Positions 23,818 to 32,207 of a DNA stretch of 41,396 bases are shown in pieces. The DNA is taken from positions 1 to 41,396 of the forward strand of contig NZ_FOUZ01000018.1 of assembly GCF_900115015.1 (NCBI RefSeq). The letters are read 5' to 3'. The notes beneath the pieces are model-generated. The model saw nothing but the letters and a program-made list of their open reading frames with translations, did no database searches and was not told where the DNA came from. This DNA comes from Algoriella xinjiangensis. GTDB taxonomy: Bacteria > Bacteroidota > Bacteroidia > Flavobacteriales > Weeksellaceae. How positions within the stretch are numbered: the first letter of the stretch is position 1; each line of letters begins with the position of its first letter. The position numbers and the translations under genes were made by a program.

Positions 23818-25820
23818 AATCATTAAGTATTCAACAAATCCTTGATAATATTGAAAATGAAGTTGTATTTGAAGCATACTCAGAAGACGAATCTTTTAAA
23901 ATAAAAATTGACGAGTACATTCCTTACGTTTGTGCTGCAATACACGATGGTAGCCACATGCGCGATGATGTTCGCGACAAATGTCTATTGTCTAATTATG
24001 AACGTTGGTACGAAGAAGATCCACATACAGCTGAGTTTGTAGAGACATTTCCTGTCTTGATACAAGGTTGTGATTCGCGTTTTGAGTACGATTTAAATCG
24101 TGCTCCAGCAACTGCAGTTTACGAAGAAGCTTGGGGAAAACAAGTTTGGAAAGACCCATTAACATCTTCTCAAAAACAAGTAAGTTTAGCAAAACACACG
24201 GCATTTTATGAGGTGGTTGAAGCCTTAATCAAAAAATTAGAAACAAAATTTAAATCGTGTTTAGTTTACGATATACATTCGTATAACTGGAAACGTTGGG
24301 ATCGTCCTGTGCCTGTTTTTAACATTGGTGCAGAAAAAGTAGACAAAGAACGTTATGGAAGTTATGTTGAATCTTGGCGTGATGAATTAGCGCAGATTGA
24401 ACTAGAAAATATTCATAATTATTCGGCGATAAATGATGTTTTTTACGGACGTGGTTATTTGTTAGAATTTGTAACAAATCGTTTCAAAAATACATTGGTT
24501 TTAGCGACAGAAGTTTCTAAAATTTATTGTGATGAGTTAACGGGCGAATCTTTCCCAGAAATTATCAACCAAATAAAAGAAGGTTTTAAAACAGCGATTT
24601 TAAACCATGCTTTTCAATTTGTAAAAACTGAAACGACATACAAAGTAGGTTCTAAACAAGTTAATATTTTACACAACGAGTTAGAATCTGATTTAATAAA
24701 AATTGATAAACAATTGTTTCAATTAGTAAACGATTTTGAGTTATTAAGTGTTATTAATCCAATCAATTTAGAGTTCGAAAAAAAGAAATTTTTAGCGTCT
24801 AAATATACTTACGAACCGCAGTTTAAATACAATCCGCTTAATATAAATCCGTTCGAATTTAAACGAAAGTTATCTAATATTAAAGTCGAAAAGATAAACG
24901 ATATCTCAATACAAAATATGTATGTTGATACGATAAATTCTTACTTTGATAAAGTTGATTTATTGGCAAATTTAGGTACAAATAAGTTTTTGTATAATTC
25001 GCTTCGTTATTTTGGAGAACCATCTAAAAAAGACATCGAAAACGCCAACTTTATTTTGTATTGCCCTGAATTTAGAATAGATAATCATGGTGATTATACC
25101 GAAGAAGAAGTAATCAATTTATTTCAAAAAGCAACCGATGATTATGGTTTTCAGTTTGATATAGAGGTTTCTGACGATATTGCATCAAAAGCACTTGTTA
25201 TTAATAGCAAGCGTAAAGTTGTGATAAAGAAAGGTGTAAAGTTTGATAAACGTTTTACAAATGGATTAATTGAGCACGAAATTGGTGTACACATGGTGAC
25301 AACAATGAATGCTTTGGATCAACCCTTAAAAATATTTAGCGTTGGTTTACCAGTTAATACTTTAACGCAAGAAGGTTTAGCGATTTTAAGCGAATATTAC
25401 ACTGATTCTATTAATCATAACCGTTTAAGAGAATTAGGTTTACGAGTAATGGCTGTGCATATGCTTACAAGTGGAAAATCATTTAATGAAACATTTATGC
25501 TCTTGATGGAAGAATATAAAATGTTGCCAGAAGATGCTTTTTATCTAACAACACGTGTTTATCGTGGAGGTGGATTTACAAAAGATGCATTGTATCTAAA
25601 AGGATTCAAAACAATTCTGAATTATGTAGATCAAGGTCGTTCATTAGATAATTTATTGATTGGAAAAACATCAGTAGAATACATTGATACAATTGATGAA
25701 TTGGTTGAGCGTAAAATGATTAACAAACCAAAATATTACACAAAAATTTTCAAGAAACATCTTGAAAATCCAGAAATAAATCCAATTTTACATTATATAT
25801 TTAATGGAATAAAAGATTAA
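23814..25820 (+). CDS. fusion: N-formylglutamate amidohydrolase-like domain plus QEGLA/DUF1704 (MATCAP-type) metalloprotease domain
   Basis: A 668-residue protein of two halves. Residues 35-270 resemble N-formylglutamate amidohydrolase: AAIHDGSH (His44, His48), FEYDLNRAP (90-98) and YDIHSYN with His155. Residues 300-668 are a QEGLA-motif (TIGR02421/DUF1704) protein, often annotated as flavohemoglobin expression-modulating, with HEIGVH (His488, Glu489, His493) and LTQEGLA (517-523). Eukaryotic relatives of DUF1704 are the MATCAP tubulin carboxypeptidases, zinc peptidases that remove a C-terminal residue. No signal peptide is seen, so it should be cytoplasmic. It overlaps the ATP-grasp gene by 4 bases, suggesting ligase and hydrolases act on one compound. 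Substrate unknown. Confidence 0.87.
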   Translation: MKSLSIQQILDNIENEVVFEAYSEDESFKIKIDEYIPYVCAAIHDGSHMRDDVRDKCLLSNYERWYEEDPHTAEFVETFPVLIQGCDSRFEYDLNRAPATAVYEEAWGKQVWKDPLTSSQKQVSLAKHTAFYEVVEALIKKLETKFKSCLVYDIHSYNWKRWDRPVPVFNIGAEKVDKERYGSYVESWRDELAQIELENIHNYSAINDVFYGRGYLLEFVTNRFKNTLVLATEVSKIYCDELTGESFPEIINQIKEGFKTAILNHAFQFVKTETTYKVGSKQVNILHNELESDLIKIDKQLFQLVNDFELLSVINPINLEFEKKKFLASKYTYEPQFKYNPLNINPFEFKRKLSNIKVEKINDISIQNMYVDTINSYFDKVDLLANLGTNKFLYNSLRYFGEPSKKDIENANFILYCPEFRIDNHGDYTEEEVINLFQKATDDYGFQFDIEVSDDIASKALVINSKRKVVIKKGVKFDKRFTNGLIEHEIGVHMVTTMNALDQPLKIFSVGLPVNTLTQEGLAILSEYYTDSINHNRLRELGLRVMAVHMLTSGKSFNETFMLLMEEYKMLPEDAFYLTTRVYRGGGFTKDALYLKGFKTILNYVDQGRSLDNLLIGKTSVEYIDTIDELVERKMINKPKYYTKIFKKHLENPEINPILHYIFNGIKD

Positions 25821-25823
25821 AGA

Positions 25824-25850
25824 AAAAGCTCCATTTTGGAGCTTTTATTT
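25824..25850. terminator. terminator between the QEGLA gene and the convergent permease
   Basis: AAAAGCTCCA (25824-25833) pairs with TGGAGCTTTT (25837-25846) around three T. The right arm overlaps the permease stop, so it may act on both strands. Confidence 0.8.
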
Positions 25851-27131
25851 TTTTATATCGATTCGTTTATCAAAGTAAAACAGAATAATTCCTAATCCAA
25901 TAATAGATAAACCAATCAAACTTTCTTTTGGTTTCTGCGTTAAAACAAAGTAACAGATATATAAACTAAAGGCTAAAAATATAGTTGGAAGTAAATAAAA
26001 AAGTCTACTTTTTATAATGGTTAATTCATCGCGTTTTATAAAAAATGCCGTACAAATTGCCAACGTTGCCAATACTTGTAAAACAAAAGATGTGTAAGTA
26101 AAAATTACTTCAAAATCTCCCGAAAAAATCAATAGAATACTAATTGTTGTATGCACCCAAATGGCACGAACTGGAATTCTATTTTTGTTTTCTTTCGCCA
26201 TAAAACTCCATAACTTATTTTCTCGCGCTGTGGCTTGTGTTAAGCGAGAACCAATCCACAAATAACCACTAATTGTAGCAATTAATTGCAAGGCGATAAA
26301 ACAACTTACCCATTTTACATTAGTGCCTAATAAATTTCGAAAAGAAATATTTGCAACATCCTCTTTTCCTACCAAAGATGGTGCTGAAGCGTGTTTAAGA
26401 AAAACATAATTAAGAAACACATAGGCTATTGTCACAAAAATAACTCCTATAAAAAGAGCTTTTGGTAAGTTTTTCTTTGGTTGATCAATTTCCTCAATTA
26501 TATACGATGCAGAATTCCAACCCGTATATGCAAACGTCACATAAACCAACGAAGTTGCAAAAGCAGGCAACAACAATTCTTGCTTCCAAGTATCGTCTAA
26601 AACTATTGCATTTGGTTCTACAGCTGGTATAAAGTAAAATCCGATAGCAATTAAAACCAAAATAAAAACAACTTTTAGAATTGTAAATACATTCTGAAAT
26701 TTACTACTCAAGCTTAAGCTAAAAGATTGAAAAACGGCAACAATTAAAATCATTACAATCGCAAACTCTTTTCCAAAATTGAATCCGAGAATATTCAAAT
26801 ATTTACTCATTGCCAATGCCGCAAGCGAAATGGGTGCGGAAAAACCAACAAACAAAGAAATCCAACTCGACAAATAACCCATAACTGGATGAAATGTGCG
26901 CGATAGATAAATATAATCGCCACCAGATTGTTTAAATTTCGAGGCTAATTCCGAATAAATAAACGCACCTATCAATGCTAAAAAACCACCAATTATCCAC
27001 AATGATAAAATAGCATACGTATTTTTTAGATCATAAATCTGATAACCTAAACTTGTAAAAACACCAGTTCCGATCATATTCGAAATAACTAATGCTGCTG
27101 CGGTTTTCCAACCAATTTTCAAACTTGCCAT
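25845..27131 (-). CDS. APC family amino acid permease
   Basis: A 428-residue inner-membrane permease with about 12 helices. Helix 1 carries VISNMIGTGVFTSLG, the unwound substrate-binding GxG segment of APC transporters, and FKQSGGDYIYLSRTF follows helix 2. Later helices include FAYTGWNSASYIIEEI. The subfamily resembles LAT-type amino acid exchangers. ATG 27131 is used in place of TTG 27137, which sits at the edge of the upstream terminator. It follows the SAM-riboswitch-controlled receptor on the same strand, but a terminator hairpin ends 3 bases before that TTG. Substrate unknown; methionine is a guess from context. Confidence 0.9.
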   Translation of the reverse strand: MASLKIGWKTAAALVISNMIGTGVFTSLGYQIYDLKNTYAILSLWIIGGFLALIGAFIYSELASKFKQSGGDYIYLSRTFHPVMGYLSSWISLFVGFSAPISLAALAMSKYLNILGFNFGKEFAIVMILIVAVFQSFSLSLSSKFQNVFTILKVVFILVLIAIGFYFIPAVEPNAIVLDDTWKQELLLPAFATSLVYVTFAYTGWNSASYIIEEIDQPKKNLPKALFIGVIFVTIAYVFLNYVFLKHASAPSLVGKEDVANISFRNLLGTNVKWVSCFIALQLIATISGYLWIGSRLTQATARENKLWSFMAKENKNRIPVRAIWVHTTISILLIFSGDFEVIFTYTSFVLQVLATLAICTAFFIKRDELTIIKSRLFYLLPTIFLAFSLYICYFVLTQKPKESLIGLSIIGLGIILFYFDKRIDIKK

Positions 27132-27134
27132 ACA

Positions 27135-27182
27135 CAAAAAAGTGTCAATTTTAGATGTTCAAATTACATCAAAACTGACACT
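27135..27182 (-). terminator. terminator-like hairpin between the TonB receptor and the permease
   Basis: On the minus strand the arms at 27182-27166 and 27158-27141 pair over 16 bp with one mismatch and one bulge, followed by six T at 27140-27135. The T run ends 3 bases before the permease ATG at 27131, leaving no room for a normal leader. Confidence 0.75.
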
Positions 27183-27201
27183 ATATTTTATTTATTTTTA
27201 A

Positions 27202-29589
27202 TTAAAATTTAAAACTTGCTCTTGCAAAATAATAAGCTCCCGTCATTCCCATTTGTACTGGCGCATGTGGAAAAACACCGTAATACGAATTTTCGTACGC
27301 TTGGTCATCAGGAAAAACATCAAACAAATTATTTGCCCCAATTGTTAGATTAAAATTCTTTGTAATATCATATCCAATCGAAGCATCAGTAACTACTTTA
27401 CCCGAATTTTCTTGCACAACTCCCCACGGATAACCATCTTTTGTTACTTTTCCGAAATAGGTATTTCTAACCATAAAATTAAAGCCAGAAATTGCATAAT
27501 TCAATCCTAAAGTTGCTTTAGTTTTTGGGCTCAAAGATTCGATAATATTAACTTGATCTGGTCCAAAAAATTCTTTTTGATCAATTGTTAAAGCAGATGG
27601 AAAATGATAATCAACAATTTTTGTTTCGTTGATATTTCCAGATAAATTAACATTCAATTTTCCTCGTCCCAAACGTGTATCGTACGAAACAACTAAATCA
27701 ATTCCGCGTGTTTCGGTATCAATTGCATTGGTAAAAATACGCGCCGTTGCAACATTATATTTTTCTAATGCAGGATCTGTAATGTCAGATGTTAACACAA
27801 TTCTGTCATCAACACGAATAAAATAACCATCTAAAGTGATGAATAATTTTGACGTCGGACGAAATGTAAGACCTAAACTTGCATTGATTGATTTTTCTTC
27901 TTTCAACTTATCTAAACCAATTTCTCTTGATAATTCTGACTCATTTCTAATCACTCCTTTTGTGACTAAAACCTGATCGCCATTGTCATTTAAAAATAAA
28001 TCGGTGTACGAATTACTAAAATATTTTTGTTGTAAAGATGGCGCTCTAAATCCTGTAGAAATTGCTCCACGAACCGAAAATCCTTTTGCATATTCGTAAC
28101 GCATTGTTAATTTTCCGTTGATTGTACTTCCAAAATCTGAATAATTTTCGAAACGACCAGCTGCATTTGCAGTAAAATCACCAAATTTTAATTCTCCATC
28201 TACATAAACTGCAACAGAATTACGGTCTCCTTTTACTGCATTTAAAGGTGAAAAACCAACAAAAGATTCAGATCCAGAACCTGAATAAGATGCTTCGTCA
28301 CCAGCTTCTATTTCATATTTTTCGTAACGATATTCTCCTCCAAAAGCTAAACTAAAGTTTTGATTGATACGTTTTGAAAAATCTAAATTGACTGTATTTT
28401 GTAAAAATGAATGTCTACCTGCATAAAAACTTGTTGGCGAATCTGCACCTAACGAATAATTTATAGAGTTATCAACATCGTATTTGAAAGAATTTAAACC
28501 AAATGTATTACTCAAATCAATTTTCCAACCATCATACGAATATCGCAATCCTGTTGAATTTGAATAATCATTGATATTTGATTTTAAAGTTGCTTGAAAG
28601 CCATTTGGATAAACACTTAAAGCGTCTGATGGTAATTCGCTTGGTAAACGTCTAAAACCAAAACCTTCTCCTTGACGTAAACTAACTCCTCCAAACGAAT
28701 AAAAATCTAAACGATCTGTCAAAGCAGTTTCTGCATTTACAAAAAACTGTTGATTTTTGATTGCCGCATCACCAATTTGAAATCTAAAATCTTTACGTGT
28801 TAATCCTAATTCAGCTAATTTTGCATCGTCTGCAGCGCGTGCAGCATCAGGATCATCTGCAAAATCATACGCGAAATTATCTCCAAAAATATCTAAATTA
28901 TTATCTTTAGAACGGTTAGTTTTTTTACGATCTGTAATCACAGCAGAAAAAACAATAGACCCCGTTTTACCTAATTTTGTACCGTAACTTCCATTAAAAT
29001 TATACGTTTCACCATCATTTCTAGAAGTTTGTCCATAAGTTAAAGACGCATCGCCTCCTGGTTTAGTTTTTAGAACAATATTTACAACACCTGCAATGGC
29101 GTCAGAACCATATTGTGCCGCAGCACCATCGCGTAAAACCTCAACTTTATCAATTGCAGAAATAGGAATCGCACCCAAATCTGTACCAACAGAACCGTTA
29201 CCAACCGTATTTTGATAATTTACCAAAGACGTTGTATGACGACGTTTACCGTTAATTAAAACCAAAACTTGATCTGGTCCCATTCCTCTTAAAGTTACTG
29301 GATCGATATGTTCTGTACCATCCGAAGATGATTGACGAACGGAATTGAATGAAGGAATTACGTAATTTAAAATATCGTTAACAGATAGTTGTGGTGATGA
29401 TTTCTTGAATTGCTCAATATCGATGATATCAACAGGAACAGATGAATTTACAACTGTTCTTTCTGATGTACGACCACCAACCAAAATAACTTCGTTAAGA
29501 CTTGTTGTTTCTTCTTCTACTTCTTGTGCAAAAAGTAATGAAGACCCGAAAATTGCGAATGATGCAAGTAAAAATTTGTTTCTTTTCAT
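27202..29589 (-). CDS. TonB-dependent receptor under SAM-I riboswitch
   Basis: A 795-residue outer-membrane receptor for active uptake. A signal peptide ends near FAQ (residue 22). The TonB-box-like LNEVILVGG follows, then a plug domain at about 45-175 (VNDILNYVIPSF, LRGMGPDQVLVLINGKRR, KVEVLRDGAAAQYGSDAIAG) and a barrel ending in FARASFKF with terminal Phe. Its leader holds a SAM-I riboswitch (29655-29755) and a full promoter (29761-29792), so it should be expressed when S-adenosylmethionine is low. This points to a methionine-related ligand such as methionine, its peptides or precursors; that is inference. Confidence 0.92.
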   Translation of the reverse strand: MKRNKFLLASFAIFGSSLLFAQEVEEETTSLNEVILVGGRTSERTVVNSSVPVDIIDIEQFKKSSPQLSVNDILNYVIPSFNSVRQSSSDGTEHIDPVTLRGMGPDQVLVLINGKRRHTTSLVNYQNTVGNGSVGTDLGAIPISAIDKVEVLRDGAAAQYGSDAIAGVVNIVLKTKPGGDASLTYGQTSRNDGETYNFNGSYGTKLGKTGSIVFSAVITDRKKTNRSKDNNLDIFGDNFAYDFADDPDAARAADDAKLAELGLTRKDFRFQIGDAAIKNQQFFVNAETALTDRLDFYSFGGVSLRQGEGFGFRRLPSELPSDALSVYPNGFQATLKSNINDYSNSTGLRYSYDGWKIDLSNTFGLNSFKYDVDNSINYSLGADSPTSFYAGRHSFLQNTVNLDFSKRINQNFSLAFGGEYRYEKYEIEAGDEASYSGSGSESFVGFSPLNAVKGDRNSVAVYVDGELKFGDFTANAAGRFENYSDFGSTINGKLTMRYEYAKGFSVRGAISTGFRAPSLQQKYFSNSYTDLFLNDNGDQVLVTKGVIRNESELSREIGLDKLKEEKSINASLGLTFRPTSKLFITLDGYFIRVDDRIVLTSDITDPALEKYNVATARIFTNAIDTETRGIDLVVSYDTRLGRGKLNVNLSGNINETKIVDYHFPSALTIDQKEFFGPDQVNIIESLSPKTKATLGLNYAISGFNFMVRNTYFGKVTKDGYPWGVVQENSGKVVTDASIGYDITKNFNLTIGANNLFDVFPDDQAYENSYYGVFPHAPVQMGMTGAYYFARASFKF

Positions 29590-29654
29590 GTTATTTAATC
29601 ATAAACTCGCAAGAAACCAACACGTAAAAGCAGGATAAAAGTGAAAAACTTTTA

Positions 29655-29755
29655 CTCATCTTTACCTTTTATTAGGTTGGATTTAGCACCTTGATTATTA
29701 AGATTTCTGGTTGCTAAGGTTTCATTGGGCCATTCCCTCCGCCTTTCTTGATAAG
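29655..29755 (-). promoter_or_regulatory. SAM-I (S-box) riboswitch aptamer
   Basis: Read on the minus strand from 29755, the RNA opens with CTTATCAAGA, pairing its first six bases with GATGAG at the 3' end (P1). The hallmark core GGAGGGAATGGCCC, ATGAAACC and AGCAACC follows, then GGTGCTAAATCC on the P3 return side, and a short P4 (ACCT/AGGT) before AAAGATGAG. These match the conserved S-box blocks (Rfam family SAM, RF00162) in order and spacing. Downstream, before the receptor ATG at 29589, GTAAAAG and CTTTTAC segments could form alternative pairings, but no strong U-tailed terminator is clear. Confidence 0.95.
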
Positions 29756-29760
29756 TTATG

Positions 29761-29792
29761 CAAATGTAATGTTAAATGGACGAAAAAACAAA
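29761..29792 (-). promoter_or_regulatory. promoter of the SAM-riboswitch/TonB receptor transcript
   Basis: On the minus strand -33 TTTG (29792-29789), a 20-base spacer and -7 TACATTTG (29768-29761), an exact match. The predicted start near 29755 coincides with the first base of the riboswitch P1 stem. The -33 overlaps the tail of the pabC terminator. Confidence 0.75.
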
Positions 29793-29794
29793 TT

Positions 29795-29819
29795 AAACTC
29801 TATCAAAATTATAGAGTTT
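29795..29819 (-). terminator. terminator of the pabB-pabC unit
   Basis: AAACTCTAT (29795-29803) pairs with ATAGAGTTT (29811-29819). On the minus strand the hairpin starts at the last base of the pabC stop and is followed by a T-rich stretch. Confidence 0.75.
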
Positions 29820-30415
29820 TAAAATAATTGAAGAATGCTAATTTCTTGACTTTCATCAAAATTCATCATTGCATTGATTCTTTTAAATGATTGATAATTG
29901 ACTAAATCTGAAACTTTAATATTTTTTTCTTTAATTTTTCCATCATTCAAAAGTGATTCTCGCATTGTACCTTTTAGTAAAATAGAACGCGGAGTAAACC
30001 AATTTTCGCCGTCAAAAAATATAATATTCGAATAAATACAATCTGTGATATAATTAGATTTTACTAAAACCAAATCGTCTGTTTGGGCTTCTTTTAAATA
30101 TTCATCAAAAAACCATCTATCCAAATATTTGTAAGTATATTCTATCTTATTTTCTATCGTAAAAAGCTTAATCGTAGAAATTGGTTTAATTTGATACGGC
30201 TGAAATTCTATCGATAATATTTCTCTATCATATACAATTCTTACTTTGTATTTTTCGTCGGTTAAATCGCTCGGAAATTGAATAATTTCTTGCAATAAAA
30301 TCGGTGTACTATCATTAAAATTATCACTTCGTGTACGATCAAATCGGGCTTGATGATATTCTAAATTTCTAAGTTCTTTGTTAACACAACAAATCGATTC
30401 AATAAATTGGAACAT
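29819..30415 (-). CDS. pabC: aminotransferase class IV, aminodeoxychorismate lyase-like
   Basis: Predicted PLP enzyme that converts 4-amino-4-deoxychorismate to 4-aminobenzoate and pyruvate for folate synthesis. The 198-residue length is short for the family but usual for this flavobacterial type. Fold-type IV marks are LEYHQARFDRTR (18-29), a probable PLP Lys96 in EYTYKYLDR, TDCIYSNIIFF and LLKGTMRESLL. Its start overlaps the end of pabB by 17 bases. The pairing with pabB is the main support for the assignment. Confidence 0.82.
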   Translation of the reverse strand: MFQFIESICCVNKELRNLEYHQARFDRTRSDNFNDSTPILLQEIIQFPSDLTDEKYKVRIVYDREILSIEFQPYQIKPISTIKLFTIENKIEYTYKYLDRWFFDEYLKEAQTDDLVLVKSNYITDCIYSNIIFFDGENWFTPRSILLKGTMRESLLNDGKIKEKNIKVSDLVNYQSFKRINAMMNFDESQEISILQLF

Positions 30416-31358
30416 ATACTTTCTGAATTAATTCTTCATATTCTGCTTTCGCCTTACTTTTCGCTGTAATTCCTCCTCCACTCTTAAAATATAAGGAATC
30501 GTTATCTCTTTCAATAAAACGAATCATCACAGCACTATCTAAATCTTTGCCATCAAAAACACCAAAAACACCTGTATAAAATTTACGTTCATAACCTTCG
30601 GCTTCAGTAATAATTTGGAGCGTTTTCTTTTTTGGCGCACCACAAATAGAACCCGCAGGTAAAAGTTGATCAAAAATAGTTCCGATATTTTGATGGAAAT
30701 CTGTTTTCAAATCTCCTCTAATTTCCGAACTTACTTGCAATAAAGTTGTATCATTTGTTTTCAGTTCGTCAATATAACGGTATTTTGTAACCTCAACATT
30801 TTCGGCAACTAAACTTAAATCATTTCGAATTAAATCGACAATTGTTGCGTGTTCGCTGGCTTCTTTTTCGTCATCCAAAATTAATTGTTTGGCATTAGGA
30901 ATTGACGCATCAATTGTGCCTTTCATTGGATTAGAAAAAATTTGTTGATTTTCTATTTTCACAAAACGTTCGGGAGAAAAACAAACAAAATCTTCTTTGT
31001 ATTTCAGCTTATATTTTGCTTCGGAAAACTGATAAATTTGACTTAAAGATAAATCGGTTTCTATTTTTGTTGGATAAGTTAAATTGGTTAGATATGAATT
31101 TCCAAACATCAAATTTTTATGAACTATTTGAAATTTAGGTAAATATTCTTGAAACGAAATAGGTTGTTTTTTGAAGGTAAATTCTTTATGAATAGACTGT
31201 TTTTTCTCCGAATTAATCTCGAAATTAATTTCGTTATTTAATTCGTGCAACGGTATAATTTCTCCATTTTCTTTTAGAAAATCAATCATAAAAAAAAAGG
31301 GAACTTTTGCAGCTCCCAATTCATTCATTTTATCAAAAATCGAATGCTTTGCTAACAT
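30399..31358 (-). CDS. pabB: aminodeoxychorismate synthase component I (chorismate-binding)
   Basis: Aminates chorismate to 4-amino-4-deoxychorismate using ammonia from a glutamine amidotransferase, the first step to 4-aminobenzoate. The 319-residue protein is a compact chorismate-utilising domain: NPMKGTID, IVDLIRNDLS, AGSICGAPKKKTLQII, YTGVFGVF and SGGGITAKSKAKAEYEE appear in order. The N-terminal anthranilate-synthase-like region is mostly reduced. It begins 15 bases after a membrane-protein gene on the same strand and overlaps pabC. Confidence 0.92.
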   Translation of the reverse strand: MLAKHSIFDKMNELGAAKVPFFFMIDFLKENGEIIPLHELNNEINFEINSEKKQSIHKEFTFKKQPISFQEYLPKFQIVHKNLMFGNSYLTNLTYPTKIETDLSLSQIYQFSEAKYKLKYKEDFVCFSPERFVKIENQQIFSNPMKGTIDASIPNAKQLILDDEKEASEHATIVDLIRNDLSLVAENVEVTKYRYIDELKTNDTTLLQVSSEIRGDLKTDFHQNIGTIFDQLLPAGSICGAPKKKTLQIITEAEGYERKFYTGVFGVFDGKDLDSAVMIRFIERDNDSLYFKSGGGITAKSKAKAEYEELIQKVYVPIY

Positions 31359-31373
31359 TCGATAAAATTAAGC

Positions 31374-32135
31374 TTATTCTTGGTTTGTACCAATTCTATC
31401 TATTTCTGTATTTCCTTCGTCCGTCAATAACATCTCTTTTAGCATAAAATAAACCATCATATAACCAAGCGGATAACTAGCAATTGCACCAATATAACAC
31501 GCAACCATACCCAGAGAAGAAACCAAACTAACCACAATTGCAAATAAAACAAACCACCAAAAATTATTTTTTACAATGGCGTAAGATGTTTTCATAGCAT
31601 CTATTGCGCTCATATTACCGTAATGTATAAGATAAGGCACAAGAAACATGCAAGCTTGTAAAACAAACAACAATGCAATGGCAAACAACATATAAAACAT
31701 ACCGAAAAGCGTTGTACCTAACAATAAACCTTCGTTTAGGTGATTAGGATCATTAAAAAGTAACGGCATTAATGTGAAAATAAAATATGGTGATAACACA
31801 ACAAGCGAAATAACAGTGACAATTATTGAATAAATAAAATAATTACCGATGTTTTTAAATCCTCCAAAAAAATCTTTCAGTTCTAAACTTTGGCCACTTT
31901 CTGCACGTTCTGCTCCAATCAAATAACCAATCATTAATGGATAAGCGATTAATATCATTCCAATAACAGTAAAATAAGAAACAATAAATAACACCGCAGC
32001 AACTAAAGAATAAATGACAAATGGCTGCCAATTATTTGTAAATAATTCGATTGATTGGTTAAAATATATACCAATATCAAATTTAAATTTATTGGTTTTG
32101 TAGTACTCGACTTTACTATAATCTAATGTTTTCAT
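31374..32135 (-). CDS. multi-pass membrane protein of unknown function
   Basis: A 253-residue integral membrane protein with about six hydrophobic segments (for example FVIYSLVAAVLFIVSYFTVI at 39-58, two helices at about 98-127 and 134-167, and FVLFAIVVSLVSSLGMVACY at about 195-214), a soluble N-terminus of about 35 residues and a polar tail. It resembles flavobacterial proteins of glycerophosphoryl-diester-phosphodiesterase-membrane or DUF975 type, but I cannot assign a family. It precedes pabB by 15 bases, so it may head the pab transcript; a functional tie is not apparent. Confidence 0.75.
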   Translation of the reverse strand: MKTLDYSKVEYYKTNKFKFDIGIYFNQSIELFTNNWQPFVIYSLVAAVLFIVSYFTVIGMILIAYPLMIGYLIGAERAESGQSLELKDFFGGFKNIGNYFIYSIIVTVISLVVLSPYFIFTLMPLLFNDPNHLNEGLLLGTTLFGMFYMLFAIALLFVLQACMFLVPYLIHYGNMSAIDAMKTSYAIVKNNFWWFVLFAIVVSLVSSLGMVACYIGAIASYPLGYMMVYFMLKEMLLTDEGNTEIDRIGTNQE

Positions 32136-32163
32136 CTTAATGTTAGTTTAATTGAATTTAATG

Positions 32164-32171
32164 TAAATTTG
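32164..32171 (+). promoter_or_regulatory. nitroreductase promoter -7 element
   Basis: TAAATTTG is an exact TAnnTTTG 36 bases before the nitroreductase ATG. No clear -33 TTG is seen. Confidence 0.5.
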
Positions 32172-32207
32172 CTATATCAGTATAATTTATAACATAATTG
32201 TTACACC

